From: Carboxylicivirga marina
GTDB lineage: Bacteria; Bacteroidota; Bacteroidia; Bacteroidales; Marinilabiliaceae
Direction of reading: 5' to 3'
DNA: 64,000 nt
Assembly: GCF_016612505.1 (NCBI RefSeq)
Contig: NZ_JAENRR010000009.1
Span: forward strand, 1-64,000
The translations under genes and the position numbers were made by a program. The first letter of the stretch is position 1. Each line of letters begins with the position of its first letter. Shown here piece after piece: positions 50,805 through 62,141 of this stretch. Below the pieces are notes generated by a model. It worked only from the letters and a program-made list of their open reading frames with translations. It did no database searches and had not been told where the DNA came from.

Positions 50805-52571
50805 ATGAGTAAGATGAGATACTGCTATATAATTTCTATCATTTTTCTTGTGGCTGTTGGTAATCTAAATACTGTTGGTGCACAGGAAAAAATCAACCAG
50901 GATGTTAAGGTGGTTAAAGCCTATACGCCTATTGTTTCAGATGCTTTCAAGGTTAGTTATATGCCCGAAGTAGATGATTCAACAACGTTTAATCCCAATT
51001 TTAATTATCGGATATTAAGTACCGCGGTGTCGACTAATTATCAACCGGCACCAATCGCTGCTGCAAAAATCAATACAGCAAGAAAAGAATACCTTCACAA
51101 ATCCTATATAAAGGGTGGAGTTGGTAATTATAGCTCCGTACTGGCCGAATTGGGATATAATATATTGGAGAATGAAAAGTTTCTGTTAGGACTCAATATT
51201 TATCATTTAAGTTCCCTGGGAAATGTTACACTCGAGGATGATAAAACGGTTGATGCAACATTTCATGATACGTGGGTGGCGGCAGATTTTAAGCATTTTT
51301 TTGACGATAAAACACTGAGTGTTGATATTGGATTTAATCACAATAAATATCAGTACTATGGTTATCAGACATTATCTGATGGAACATTGTATGATATGCC
51401 TGATGGAAGTTTGCTTGCTGGAAGTTTTTTGGTACCTGATATTGATCAACGATTGTCAGGGCTTGAGGCGAAAATCAGTTTATCAAATAATGAAACTAAT
51501 GAGCGTAAAACGCAATATAACACATGGGCAGGTTTTAATACCTTTGGCAATTTAACAGGTGTTGGGCAGGCAGGTTTTGAATTAGGCGGTCATTTGTATC
51601 GTCCTATAAATGATTTAACCTTCGAATTAGGAGGAGCCATTGAGAGTTATAGCACCAGTGTACCCGATACCATTGGAACGATGTATACTTTTGCTGATCG
51701 CTCACATACTTTACTAAAAGTAAATCCATCAGTTCGTTTCAAATCAGATAATGCAAGTTTAAAAGTAGGCCTTATTATGGCTGGTGTACTAGATACTGAG
51801 GGAGATGAGTTTTACCTTACGCCAGATATCATGGGTGAATTAACAGTAGTTGAGGGGATTGCCAGTATTTATGTAGGTGTTAATGGTAAAGTTAATATGA
51901 ACGATTATCAAAGCATTATGACTGAGAATGCCTTTGCTTCTGCCGATATTAATGTCAAATCATCGGTTTACGGTCTGAATTTCATGGCAGGTATTAAAGG
52001 CAATTTTAGTGCTTCAACCTCATTTACGGCAGGCATGGAGTATGGATTCTTTAATAATGAGCACTTTTGGGTTAATAAAGCCTATTCTACCATGGTAACA
52101 TCTCCAGAGCTAATGACAATTCAGCATTATTCCAATCAGTTTGATGTGGTTTACGACGATGGATCTGTATTAAAGGTGATGGGTGAATTATTGTATAAAC
52201 CCAAGAAAACAATGGAGTTTGCTTTGAATGGAGCTTATTATGGCTGGAGTTTAGACACCCAGACAGAAGCATGGCACATGCCTGAGGTTGAAATAGGTGT
52301 TTCCGGAAGTTTCAATGTCCTTGAAAATTTATATGCAAATGCAGGTATTAAATACCTTGGCGAACGTTCGGCATATGATGTTACTGATGCTTCCTTTGTT
52401 AAAAAGCTAGACGGAGTTGTCGACGTTAATATCGGAGCTGAATACTTCTTTAGCAAACAATGGTCTTTCTGGGTATCAATGAATAATGTAGCAGCATCAA
52501 AATACTATAAATGGAATGGCTATCCAACCCAAAGATTCAATGCTAAAGCGGGCATAATTTTCTCATTTTAA
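50805..52571 (+). CDS. Outer-membrane beta-barrel protein with plug-like N-terminus
   Basis: A protein of 588 residues (an in-frame TTG lies one codon before the ATG at 50805). It has a signal peptide ending near VGAQ, then a short segment (DVKVVKAYTPIVSDAFKV) that looks like the start of a TonB-dependent receptor plug but is much shorter than a full plug. About 20 amphipathic strands follow, and the protein ends in a terminal aromatic (AGIIFSF), the usual outer-membrane targeting signal. It is coupled to the preceding 1014-residue TPR gene. A transport role is not certain; a structural partner for the TPR protein is equally possible. Confidence 0.85.
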   Translation: MSKMRYCYIISIIFLVAVGNLNTVGAQEKINQDVKVVKAYTPIVSDAFKVSYMPEVDDSTTFNPNFNYRILSTAVSTNYQPAPIAAAKINTARKEYLHKSYIKGGVGNYSSVLAELGYNILENEKFLLGLNIYHLSSLGNVTLEDDKTVDATFHDTWVAADFKHFFDDKTLSVDIGFNHNKYQYYGYQTLSDGTLYDMPDGSLLAGSFLVPDIDQRLSGLEAKISLSNNETNERKTQYNTWAGFNTFGNLTGVGQAGFELGGHLYRPINDLTFELGGAIESYSTSVPDTIGTMYTFADRSHTLLKVNPSVRFKSDNASLKVGLIMAGVLDTEGDEFYLTPDIMGELTVVEGIASIYVGVNGKVNMNDYQSIMTENAFASADINVKSSVYGLNFMAGIKGNFSASTSFTAGMEYGFFNNEHFWVNKAYSTMVTSPELMTIQHYSNQFDVVYDDGSVLKVMGELLYKPKKTMEFALNGAYYGWSLDTQTEAWHMPEVEIGVSGSFNVLENLYANAGIKYLGERSAYDVTDASFVKKLDGVVDVNIGAEYFFSKQWSFWVSMNNVAASKYYKWNGYPTQRFNAKAGIIFSF

Positions 52572-52654
52572 AAGGATTTAATTCAGCAATAATATCTTAA
52601 TGAAATACATGCAAAAATCATCATTTTAAACACTGTTTGAATGATGATTTTTGC

Positions 52655-52662
52655 TATATTTG
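52655..52662 (+). promoter_or_regulatory. Candidate gyrB promoter (-7 element)
   Basis: TATATTTG fits TAnnTTTG, 72 nt before gyrB. TTTG at 52636-52639 is a possible -33 box, but the spacing of 15 nt is short. Confidence 0.5.
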
Positions 52663-52701
52663 TGTGTCTTTCGATATGGAGGATGTATATGACCGGTTTA
52701 G

Positions 52702-54699
<1,998 letters not shown>

Positions 54700-54724
54700 G
54701 TAGTTCCTTCTTCTTAAAATATTA

Positions 54725-54759
54725 GCGAGACAATCATTTTAGTTTGTCTCGTTTTTTTT
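54725..54759 (+). terminator. gyrB terminator
   Basis: CGAGACAA (54726-54733) pairs with TTGTCTCG (54744-54751) and is followed by a T-run on the plus strand. Confidence 0.85.
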
Positions 54760-54765
54760 AGTACA

Positions 54766-54802
54766 TAAAAAATGCACGGCTATTTATTAACCGTGCATTT
54801 TG
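54766..54802 (-). terminator. Terminator of the efflux operon
   Basis: AAAATGCACGG (54769-54779) pairs perfectly with CCGTGCATTTT (54791-54801) around an 11-nt loop. The minus strand continues with a T-run. It lies 20 nt past the outer-membrane gene's stop codon. Confidence 0.85.
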
Positions 54803-54821
54803 TTATTTCTATCCGTTATTG

Positions 54822-56195
54822 TTATTGCCATCCGCCTCCGAGGGCCTGGTATAATTTAACGTAAGCTTCTAATAAATCTTGCTTGTTACTCGTTTGCGAC
54901 ATCTGTGCATCAAATGCCTGGCGTTGACTCTCTAGAAATTCGATGTAACTGGCGATTCCTTTATCATAACGATCGCCTGATAGAATGGCTGCTTCAACGG
55001 CTGCTTCCACATGTTCCTGAATAGCGGCTTCTTCTTCTTTTAAAGTTTCTATAGTTATCAAGGCATCTTCAACTTCTCTGAATGCATTCAAAATAGTGTT
55101 TTCGTATTGATAAATAGCAGCAACAGCTCTTGCCTTTTCAGCCTTAACACGATTCGAATTTTTATTCCAGTTGAATATTGGACCTAGTAAACTACCGCTT
55201 ATACTCCAGGCTGGATCTCCGGAAGTAATAGTGCTTAGGTCATCACTGGCAAGGCCAAACATACCGGTTAAACTCAAAGATGGTAATCGTGCAGCTTTTG
55301 CAACTCCTACCAAGGCATTTTGTGAAACCAATTGTTGTTCTGCCATCATTATATCAGGTCTTCTATTCAGCAGATCTGAAGGCAAACCTGGAGGAATAAG
55401 TGGTGCAGCAGTAAATGAATCCAACTTGTTTTCAATGATAAGTGGTTTCGGGTTTTCACCTAAAAGGACACTTAATAAATTCACTGATTGCGCTGCATTT
55501 CGCTTATAAACTGGTATGGCTGTGGCAGCAATGGCTTTTTGAATTCGCGAATGATTAACATCAATGGCTGGAATAATACCGGCTTCAAATCGATGCTTAA
55601 GAATTTTATAGGAGCTATCCCGTATTTCGTATGTCTGCTCAGCTATTATTGCTTTGGTGTTAAACTCCATCACCTGAAAGTAGGTGGTGGCTACTGTGGT
55701 GATTAGTGATAATCGCAAGGCATTTAAACCATATTCAGAAGCCAGATATTGCGCCTTCGCAGATTCGTTCATACGTCTGAGCTTACCCCAAAAGTCAATT
55801 TCCCAGCTTGCTTGCCCTACTAAACTGAAGTTATTTGTAGGTTCAGGTAGCTTTAGCATCTGAAAATTACCTCTACCAGCAGCGCCTGAATAATTAAACT
55901 GCGGCCAAAGATCTGCTTTTTGAATGGCCAACTGTAGCCTGGCAGCTTCAACATTTTGCGCTGTTGCCAATAAATCTTTGTTATTCTCCAGAGCTTTTTT
56001 TATTAAAGTATCTAACACCGGATCATTAAACAAATCCCACCACTTCATGGCTTCGTTGTAGGTAGTGTCACCATATGAAAATACGAAGCTATGGGGTGCT
56101 TCGATCTCGGGTCGAGAATAGTTTTCCCCCATTTTACAACTACTAATCAGTAATGTTGCTAATACGAGAAATAGAATATATTTAGTCATCTTCAT
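54822..56195 (-). CDS. Efflux outer-membrane lipoprotein, NodT/OprM type
   Basis: A 457-residue TolC-like channel. The signal peptide ends in lipobox LISSC (Cys about 20), so it is lipid-anchored. The sequence carries the duplicated OEP pattern of the family (AQNVEAARLQLAIQKADLWPQFNYS in the first half and GLPSDLLNRRPDIMMAEQQLVSQNALVGVAKAARLPSLSLTG in the second). It forms the outer duct for the RND pump encoded upstream. Its start codon overlaps the acrB-like stop (TGATG), which points to translational coupling. The third Met (56189) is an alternative start. Confidence 0.94.
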   Translation of the reverse strand: MKMTKYILFLVLATLLISSCKMGENYSRPEIEAPHSFVFSYGDTTYNEAMKWWDLFNDPVLDTLIKKALENNKDLLATAQNVEAARLQLAIQKADLWPQFNYSGAAGRGNFQMLKLPEPTNNFSLVGQASWEIDFWGKLRRMNESAKAQYLASEYGLNALRLSLITTVATTYFQVMEFNTKAIIAEQTYEIRDSSYKILKHRFEAGIIPAIDVNHSRIQKAIAATAIPVYKRNAAQSVNLLSVLLGENPKPLIIENKLDSFTAAPLIPPGLPSDLLNRRPDIMMAEQQLVSQNALVGVAKAARLPSLSLTGMFGLASDDLSTITSGDPAWSISGSLLGPIFNWNKNSNRVKAEKARAVAAIYQYENTILNAFREVEDALITIETLKEEEAAIQEHVEAAVEAAILSGDRYDKGIASYIEFLESQRQAFDAQMSQTSNKQDLLEAYVKLYQALGGGWQ

Positions 56196-59100
56196 CAGTC
56201 TTCTTTCTTTTGGTTAGATATGGCTCTTTTTTCTTCATACTTTGCTATTTTTCCAATAAATACAAATAGCATTGGGTACATGACAACTCCCAGAATTGTG
56301 GCAATGGTCATTCCTCCAAGTAGTGCCATACCCATTACTTTTCGGGCTTCAGCACCCGCTCCTGATGCAGTAACAAGTGGTAATACACCCAGTATAAAAG
56401 AGAATGCTGTCATAAGAATTGGCCTGAAACGGAGTCGTGCTGATTCAATAGCAGCATCGAATAAGCTTAAACCTTCATCGAATTTAATCTTTGCAAACTC
56501 AACAATCAAAATGGCATTTTTGGCCGCCATAGCAATGAGCATCACCAACGATATTTGCATAAACACATTGTTTTCGAAGCTAGGGCTCACTAAACGAGAC
56601 AGTAACACAAATATCATAGCGCCCAGCACAGCAAAAGGAGTACCTAATAAGATACTAAAAGGTAATGACCAACTTTCGTATTGAGCTGCCAATATGAGAA
56701 ATACAAAAATGAGGGCAAACACAAATACAATATTACCCGAACCACTTGCTTTTTTCTCTTGATAGGACATGTTTGCCCATTCGTATCCCATTCCCGGAGG
56801 AAGAACTTTGTTAGCTACTTCCTCAAGTGCATCTAAAGCCTGTGCAGATGAATAGCCTGAAGCCGGAGAACCTGTAATTTCGACTGAACGATAGAGGTTA
56901 AAACGATTTGTAAAGTCAGCACCATAGCTCTTCTCAACCGTCACGAGTGATGATAATGGGAGTGAGACGCCATCTTTATTTTTGACAAAGAACATATCGA
57001 GTTGTTCGCCACTTAATCGAAATTCAGGAGCAGCCTGAAGATAAGCTTTGTATAATCGACCAAAACGATTAAAATCATTGATGTAAGCCCCACCTAAAAA
57101 TGCACTGATAGTGGTGTATAAATCATTGAGTTGAACACCTGCTTTGAGTGCTTTGTCACGATTAATGTTCAATCGTCTTTGCGGCACATTGGCTCGATAG
57201 GTTGTAAATATATTTGCAATTTCAGGACGCTTTTGAGCTGCTTCAATAAACTTGGTAGCCTCATCGGCCAGGTACTGTGGTGTATTGCCTTGTTTATCCT
57301 GTAGCATCAACGAAAACCCCGAACCACTACCTAATCCAGGAATAGCGGGCGGACCAAAAGAAAAGACTTGTGCTTCTTTAATGCCCTTATAGAACATGAA
57401 GTTAAGTTTCTTCGCTATCCAGTTAGCTTTTAGAGAACGGTCGCTCCAATTCTTAAGTGTTACAAAAATAATACTTGAGTTAGTTGACATGCTACCGGAA
57501 AGAAGGTTATAACCTGATACCGATGCTACACTCTCGATCTCTTCAACACTGTTTAGAATAGTTTCTACTTCGTTAACTACTGCTTGGGTACGTTGAAGTG
57601 ATGCAGCATCAGGTAATTGCACATTTACAAACAAATATCCTTGATCTTCTTCAGGAATAAACCCTCCTGGAATAAAGCGGCCGACAACAACAATCAGAAC
57701 AACAGTTGCGCCGATAAAAATCATACTTCGTGTAATCTTTCGGGCAACAATATTGGTCACTTTCATGTACTTCACCGAACTTTTGTCAAATGCTTTATTG
57801 AATGATTTGAAAAAGCGCCCAAGAATACCACCTGGTAATTCTGGCTTTCGCAAGAGTATTGAAGCAAGGGCAGGAGAGAGTGTGAGAGCGTTAATTGATG
57901 AGAAGCAAACGGATACAACTACCGTGATGGCAAACTGTTGGTACAGCTGGCCTGTTATACCACCCATGGATGCGACCGGAATAAACACTGCAATTAGTAC
58001 GAGAGTTGTGGCTATAACGGGTGCCGTTACCTCCTTCATTGCAGCAATCGTTGCTTCGCGGTTATTCATGCCTTTTTCAATATTCACCTGAACTGCTTCA
58101 ACAACCACAATGGCATCATCAACTACAATACCAATTGCAAGCACTAGTCCTAACAGTGATAAGGTGTTAATAGTGAAGCCTAACATTGGGAAAATCGCAA
58201 AAGCTCCGATAAGGGAAACAGGTATGGCAATGGTTGGAATAAGCGTTGCTCGCCAATCCTGAATGAATATGAAAACAACTAATATTACCAGTATCAGTGC
58301 AACAATTAAAGTGATAGCAACCTCCTTAAGTCCTGCTGTAATAGGAGCTGTGGCATCAAGCGCCACATCGTAAGTTACGCCTTCGGGGAATGAAAGGGCC
58401 AGTTCATCCATGGTTTTAAGGATTTCTTCTCCCATGGTTACCGCATTAGTCCCCGGTGACTGATAGATTGCAATTAAAGCACAAGGCTTACCTTTAAATT
58501 GTGCATTTGAGTTATAACTTTCGGTTCCCAGTTCAATGGTAGCAACATCTTTAAGAAGTATTTGGCTACCATCGATATTGGTTCTGATGGCGACCTTGCC
58601 AAACTCTTCAGCTGTTACTAAACGATCTGGTAAAGTTACAGTATAGGTGTGTTCGGTTCCTGCCGGGGCAGGTTCTGCACCAAATTTACCACCCGGAACA
58701 ATCACATTTTGCTCGCGTATGGCAGCTGTTATTTCAGGCACCGTTAGGTTTAACTGCGAAAGCCTATCCGGTTTTATCCAAATTCGCATCGAATAGTCGC
58801 TGGCACCCATTACTTGTACTCTTCCAACGCCGTTGGTACGCGCCAAAATATCCTGAATATTAATGATAGAGTAGTTACCTAAGAACTCCTGATCAAAACG
58901 TCCATCACTGTAAACAGCAAGTGCCATTACAATACTACTCATACTTTTTTGAGTTGTTACCCCTAGACGTTTAACTTCTTCTGGTAACTTTGCTGTTGCA
59001 GCGGATGCTCTGTTCTGTGCAAATACAGTATTCATATCAGGATCTGTACCTACTTCAAATGATATATTAATCGCCATACTGCCATCATTGGCATTAGTCG

Positions 59101-59338
59101 ATTTCATGTATATCATATTTTCAACACCATTTAACTGTTGCTCAAGTGGTGTTGCTACTGATTGCTCCACATTTAATGAATTGGCACCAGTATAATTAGC
59201 ACGCACCTGAACCATTGGTGGAGTAATGTCTGGAAATTGCTCCATTGGTAGTTGCAGAGCTGAAATACTCCCAACCAATAATATTATAATGGCAATAACC
59301 ATGGCCACAATTGGCCTTCTAACAAAGAAACTTCCCAT
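56195..59338 (-). CDS. RND multidrug efflux permease, HAE1 type
   Basis: A 1047-residue AcrB-like proton-driven pump. It has 12 transmembrane helices, with the first after FVRRPIVAMVIAIIILLVGSI, and two large periplasmic loops. The proton-relay aspartates are visible in helix 4 (LAIGIVVDDAIVVVEAV). The family motif of the first loop (LPMEQFPDITPPMVQVRANYTGA) and the second-half AAKNAILIVEFA are standard. It exports drugs, bile acids or similar hydrophobic compounds across both membranes with the neighbouring adaptor and channel. It is the middle gene of a three-gene operon, 5 nt after the adaptor. Confidence 0.96.
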   Translation of the reverse strand: MGSFFVRRPIVAMVIAIIILLVGSISALQLPMEQFPDITPPMVQVRANYTGANSLNVEQSVATPLEQQLNGVENMIYMKSTNANDGSMAINISFEVGTDPDMNTVFAQNRASAATAKLPEEVKRLGVTTQKSMSSIVMALAVYSDGRFDQEFLGNYSIINIQDILARTNGVGRVQVMGASDYSMRIWIKPDRLSQLNLTVPEITAAIREQNVIVPGGKFGAEPAPAGTEHTYTVTLPDRLVTAEEFGKVAIRTNIDGSQILLKDVATIELGTESYNSNAQFKGKPCALIAIYQSPGTNAVTMGEEILKTMDELALSFPEGVTYDVALDATAPITAGLKEVAITLIVALILVILVVFIFIQDWRATLIPTIAIPVSLIGAFAIFPMLGFTINTLSLLGLVLAIGIVVDDAIVVVEAVQVNIEKGMNNREATIAAMKEVTAPVIATTLVLIAVFIPVASMGGITGQLYQQFAITVVVSVCFSSINALTLSPALASILLRKPELPGGILGRFFKSFNKAFDKSSVKYMKVTNIVARKITRSMIFIGATVVLIVVVGRFIPGGFIPEEDQGYLFVNVQLPDAASLQRTQAVVNEVETILNSVEEIESVASVSGYNLLSGSMSTNSSIIFVTLKNWSDRSLKANWIAKKLNFMFYKGIKEAQVFSFGPPAIPGLGSGSGFSLMLQDKQGNTPQYLADEATKFIEAAQKRPEIANIFTTYRANVPQRRLNINRDKALKAGVQLNDLYTTISAFLGGAYINDFNRFGRLYKAYLQAAPEFRLSGEQLDMFFVKNKDGVSLPLSSLVTVEKSYGADFTNRFNLYRSVEITGSPASGYSSAQALDALEEVANKVLPPGMGYEWANMSYQEKKASGSGNIVFVFALIFVFLILAAQYESWSLPFSILLGTPFAVLGAMIFVLLSRLVSPSFENNVFMQISLVMLIAMAAKNAILIVEFAKIKFDEGLSLFDAAIESARLRFRPILMTAFSFILGVLPLVTASGAGAEARKVMGMALLGGMTIATILGVVMYPMLFVFIGKIAKYEEKRAISNQKKED

Positions 59339-59343
59339 AATAA

Positions 59344-60483
59344 TTATTGATTATTGCGTATTGACTTAAATGCTTTCTCTTGTGGTATTATTGTCATTCC
59401 AGTACGTATCCTGTTAAGACCTTCCATAACAACTTGTTCATTGGTTTTAAGGCCGGAGGTAATAATGACCATGTCCATGAGTGTTTGACCAATTTCTACT
59501 GAGCGATATTCTACTTTGTTATCGGCATCAACTACAAACAAGCTGTATTGTCCCTGCACTTCTTGCAGGCACTTTAAAGGAATAACGACAACATCATTAG
59601 GGTTGTCAATGGTTAAACGAAGCTTTGCAAATTGTCCTGGACGAACCAATTCTCTTGGATTTGGAAATGAAGTTTGTACTAATAGCGTTCCAGTTGTGGG
59701 ATCTACATTTCTTCCAACAAAATCTACTTTTCCTAAGTGTGGATGTCGGCTACCATCAGCGAAAAACAGTTCAACTTCTGCTTTTTCTTCTTTACGAGGG
59801 TTTGTAACTGCTTCTTGAGCTTTGGAAAAGTTGATAATATTAAGATATTGTAGTTCTGTGAGGTGAAACTGAACTAAAATAGTATCAAGACGAGATACTG
59901 TATTTAATACAACCGGATTTGGTTCTCGACCGACATAATCACCAACTTTAGCTTTCGATCGACCAATTAAGCCATTTATTGGCGAATAAATCTTCGTGTA
60001 ACTCTGTTGAATTTTAGCATAATCCAAAGAAGCCTCAGCAGCTTCAAGAGAAGCTTGGGCAGCACCATAACTTGCTTTTGCAGCATCGTAATCACTTTGA
60101 CTCACCGCATTGCTCTCAGCTAATGGTTTATAGCGTTTATAGTCACTCTCCGCTTTAACTAAATTTGTTTTGGCCTGAGCAACCATGCTTAAGGCTTCTG
60201 CAACTTTGGCATTTAATGGAGCTGGATCAATTGAATAAAGTAACTGTCCTTTTTTCACTTTACCACCTTCGTCAAAATGTATGCCTTCAAGGTATCCATC
60301 TACTCGTGCTCTGATGGAAATGTCAAACAGGCCATATGTTTGTCCTACAAAGTCTTTGTGTAAGGCGATGTTCTCAGTTTGTGAAGTGTAAACGGGTATT
60401 TGTGGAGGTCCCATATCTGGGCGTTTGTTCTTACACCCGATAAGTAAGGTTATTAACAATAGAATTGATAATGTGTTTCTCAT
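59344..60483 (-). CDS. RND efflux periplasmic adaptor lipoprotein
   Basis: A 379-residue AcrA-like membrane-fusion protein. The signal peptide ends with lipobox LLIGC (Cys about 17), so it is anchored to the inner membrane. The lipoyl half motif GYLEGIHFDEGGKVKKGQLLYSIDP is followed by a coiled-coil hairpin (about 95-155: AKTNLVKAESDYKRYKPLAESNAVSQSDYDAAKASYGAAQASLEAAEAS) and the return lipoyl half YSPINGLIGRSKAKVGDYV. It starts the adaptor-pump-channel operon. A perfect 6-bp inverted repeat 42 bp upstream is a possible operator. No regulator gene is adjacent. Confidence 0.94.
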   Translation of the reverse strand: MRNTLSILLLITLLIGCKNKRPDMGPPQIPVYTSQTENIALHKDFVGQTYGLFDISIRARVDGYLEGIHFDEGGKVKKGQLLYSIDPAPLNAKVAEALSMVAQAKTNLVKAESDYKRYKPLAESNAVSQSDYDAAKASYGAAQASLEAAEASLDYAKIQQSYTKIYSPINGLIGRSKAKVGDYVGREPNPVVLNTVSRLDTILVQFHLTELQYLNIINFSKAQEAVTNPRKEEKAEVELFFADGSRHPHLGKVDFVGRNVDPTTGTLLVQTSFPNPRELVRPGQFAKLRLTIDNPNDVVVIPLKCLQEVQGQYSLFVVDADNKVEYRSVEIGQTLMDMVIITSGLKTNEQVVMEGLNRIRTGMTIIPQEKAFKSIRNNQ

Positions 60484-60524
60484 AATGTGAAAGGTTGATT
60501 AGTCTATAGTTTATTAATCTAGGC

Positions 60525-60540
60525 TGTATAAAAGTATACA
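60525..60540. promoter_or_regulatory. Possible operator of the efflux operon
   Basis: TGTATAAAAGTATACA is a perfect 6-bp inverted repeat around a 4-bp spacer, 42 bp upstream of the adaptor gene. The symmetry fits a dimeric repressor such as a TetR- or MarR-type protein. No regulator is encoded nearby. Confidence 0.4.
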
Positions 60541-60653
60541 TTTTAAGGGAATACCTATAACTGTTTAATTGTAATAGTTAAATATATTACAAAAACAGAT
60601 GATCTTGCTGAATGTTTAGATATTTTAGATTGAAATTTTAATAATTTGCATAT

Positions 60654-61142
60654 ATGAGTGAGATTAGAAAAATACGTAACCCTTTTATCGAAGAAAAGGG
60701 AGATAATTATAATTGTTTTGGGTGTTCTCCACAGAATTCAATAGGTTTTAAATTGCACTTTTATGAAGAGAATAATGTGGTGTTCACCAAATGGAACCCT
60801 GTTAAAAACTTTGAAGGTTATACCAATGTTGTTCATGGTGGCATACAGGCCACTTTAATGGATGAGATTGCCAGTTGGTATATTTATTCGATGTTGGATA
60901 CGGCAGGCGTCACAAATCGTTTAGATGTCAATTACCATAAGCCTCTATATATTAGTGGTGGTGAAGTCACAATTAGAGCATACCTAGAAGAGCAAACCAG
61001 ACGATTGGCACGCATAAAGACCGAGATTGTTAATTCAGCTGGAGTCATCTGTAGTTCAGCTATCGTTGAATATTTTTTGTTTCCAACAAACGTAGCCAAA
61101 GCCAAATATATGTATCCAGGTAAAGAGGCGTTTTGGGAATAA
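60654..61142 (+). CDS. PaaI-family thioesterase (hotdog fold)
   Basis: A 162-residue cytoplasmic acyl-CoA thioesterase-like protein. The N-terminus has a CFGC motif (residues about 22-25), seen in some family members, that may bind metal. The hotdog core shows VVHGGIQATLMDEIASWYIY with the conserved His-Gly-Gly and catalytic Asp/Glu region, and later NRLDVNYHKPLYISGGEVTIRAYLEE. The substrate is unknown. It is divergent from the efflux operon. Its product ends four bases before an inverted repeat. Confidence 0.9.
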   Translation: MSEIRKIRNPFIEEKGDNYNCFGCSPQNSIGFKLHFYEENNVVFTKWNPVKNFEGYTNVVHGGIQATLMDEIASWYIYSMLDTAGVTNRLDVNYHKPLYISGGEVTIRAYLEEQTRRLARIKTEIVNSAGVICSSAIVEYFLFPTNVAKAKYMYPGKEAFWE

Positions 61143-61512
61143 AAATGCCCCGCTCGGTTTGGAAAGAGTGTCAGAACGGGGCAAGGGGAAAACAACCTGT
61201 CAGGAAAGATGTTACGAAGATAAGTAAAAACGTGATGGCTAATACTGGAAAGTTTCTGTATTGTGATAAACGTTTGATTTTTTTAGACTAAAATGGAAAA
61301 ATATTCCATTAGTAGCATTGATTATTATTTTTAGTAAGAATAGTCATGTTCAAAACCTTATTATAGGTTAATCGCAGTCTTTTATAATTATTTCCTCTGG
61401 TATTATCAACTCTTTTCGATGTTGTTGTTAGGCTATGTTGGTAATGAAATTGTTGTCATATAAATGACAAGTTCACGTGATTCTTTAGGAAAGGCTACAA
61501 TTCCTAAAAAAG
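61143..61512. other. Intergenic region before the GH20 pseudogene
   Basis: An inverted repeat TGCCCCG/CGGGGCA (61146-61152 with 61177-61183) opens this region; the T-run (ATTTTT) is on the minus strand, so it would end a minus-strand transcript. The remaining 330 bp are AT-rich. I see no gene, promoter or recognisable remains of the 5' part of the GH20 gene. Confidence 0.45.
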
Positions 61513-62121
61513 ATGATTGACCAAATGGCTGATTATATTCATAAGCAGGGATATGCCCCTGTGGCCTAGGATGATGCTGCCGATTTTGGTGTAAAAACTC
61601 ATACCATTATTCAAAATTGGCAATGGCTCGATACGCCTATTGATGTTGAAGCTTTAAACAAAGGCCTCCAATTAATTCTATCTCCTTCAAACTTTATGTA
61701 TCTTGACAACCCGGAACATCTGGATGAAGCAGGAGCGGATTGGAAAGGAGTTATTAATGATGTTAATTCAGTTAAGATGATCTATAACTAGAATCCGATT
61801 AAAGTGACTTATGAAGCATCAAAACTAGATAATATCTTAGGCATAAAGGCCGCAATATGGACGGAGTTTATTAGTAATCAGAAACGTCTGGAATATATGA
61901 AATATCTGCGTTTGATGGCGATTGCTGAAAAAGCATGGACCATAGACAGCTGTCTGGATTGGGATTTATTCCAAAAGAAAATGGTGATGGAATTTGAACG
62001 CTATAATAATTTAGGAATTAATTATCGCATTCCGGCAATGGGTATTCAACGACGGAAAGAAATACAACCAGAAGCTTTTGAAGGACCTATACCGAGTGTT
62101 AAAAGTAAGTTTTTAAAATAA
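61513..62121 (+). pseudogene. Degenerate GH20 beta-N-acetylhexosaminidase (C-terminal part)
   Basis: One reading frame covers the C-terminal barrel region of a family 20 hexosaminidase but carries two in-frame TAG codons, at 61567-61569 and 61789-61791. Recognisable stretches are QMADYIHKQGYAPVA, IIQNWQWLDTPID, LNKGLQLILSPSNFMYLDNP, and GIKAAIWTEFISNQKRLEYMKYLRLMAIAEKAW. The usual N-terminal domain and the catalytic Asp-Glu pair are absent, so the gene is also truncated at its 5' end. The fragment after the second stop could be read as a 105-residue ORF but is not a functional enzyme. It precedes the GH29 fucosidase on the same strand. Confidence 0.85.
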
Positions 62122-62141
62122 ACGTAATCATTAAGGTACAC

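Noticed and set aside
61567-61791. TAG recoding (amber readthrough) in the GH20 frame
   Set aside because: TAG serves as a normal stop in intact genes here (wzc, rpsF, dcp). The 5' half of GH20 is also missing, so simple decay is more likely.
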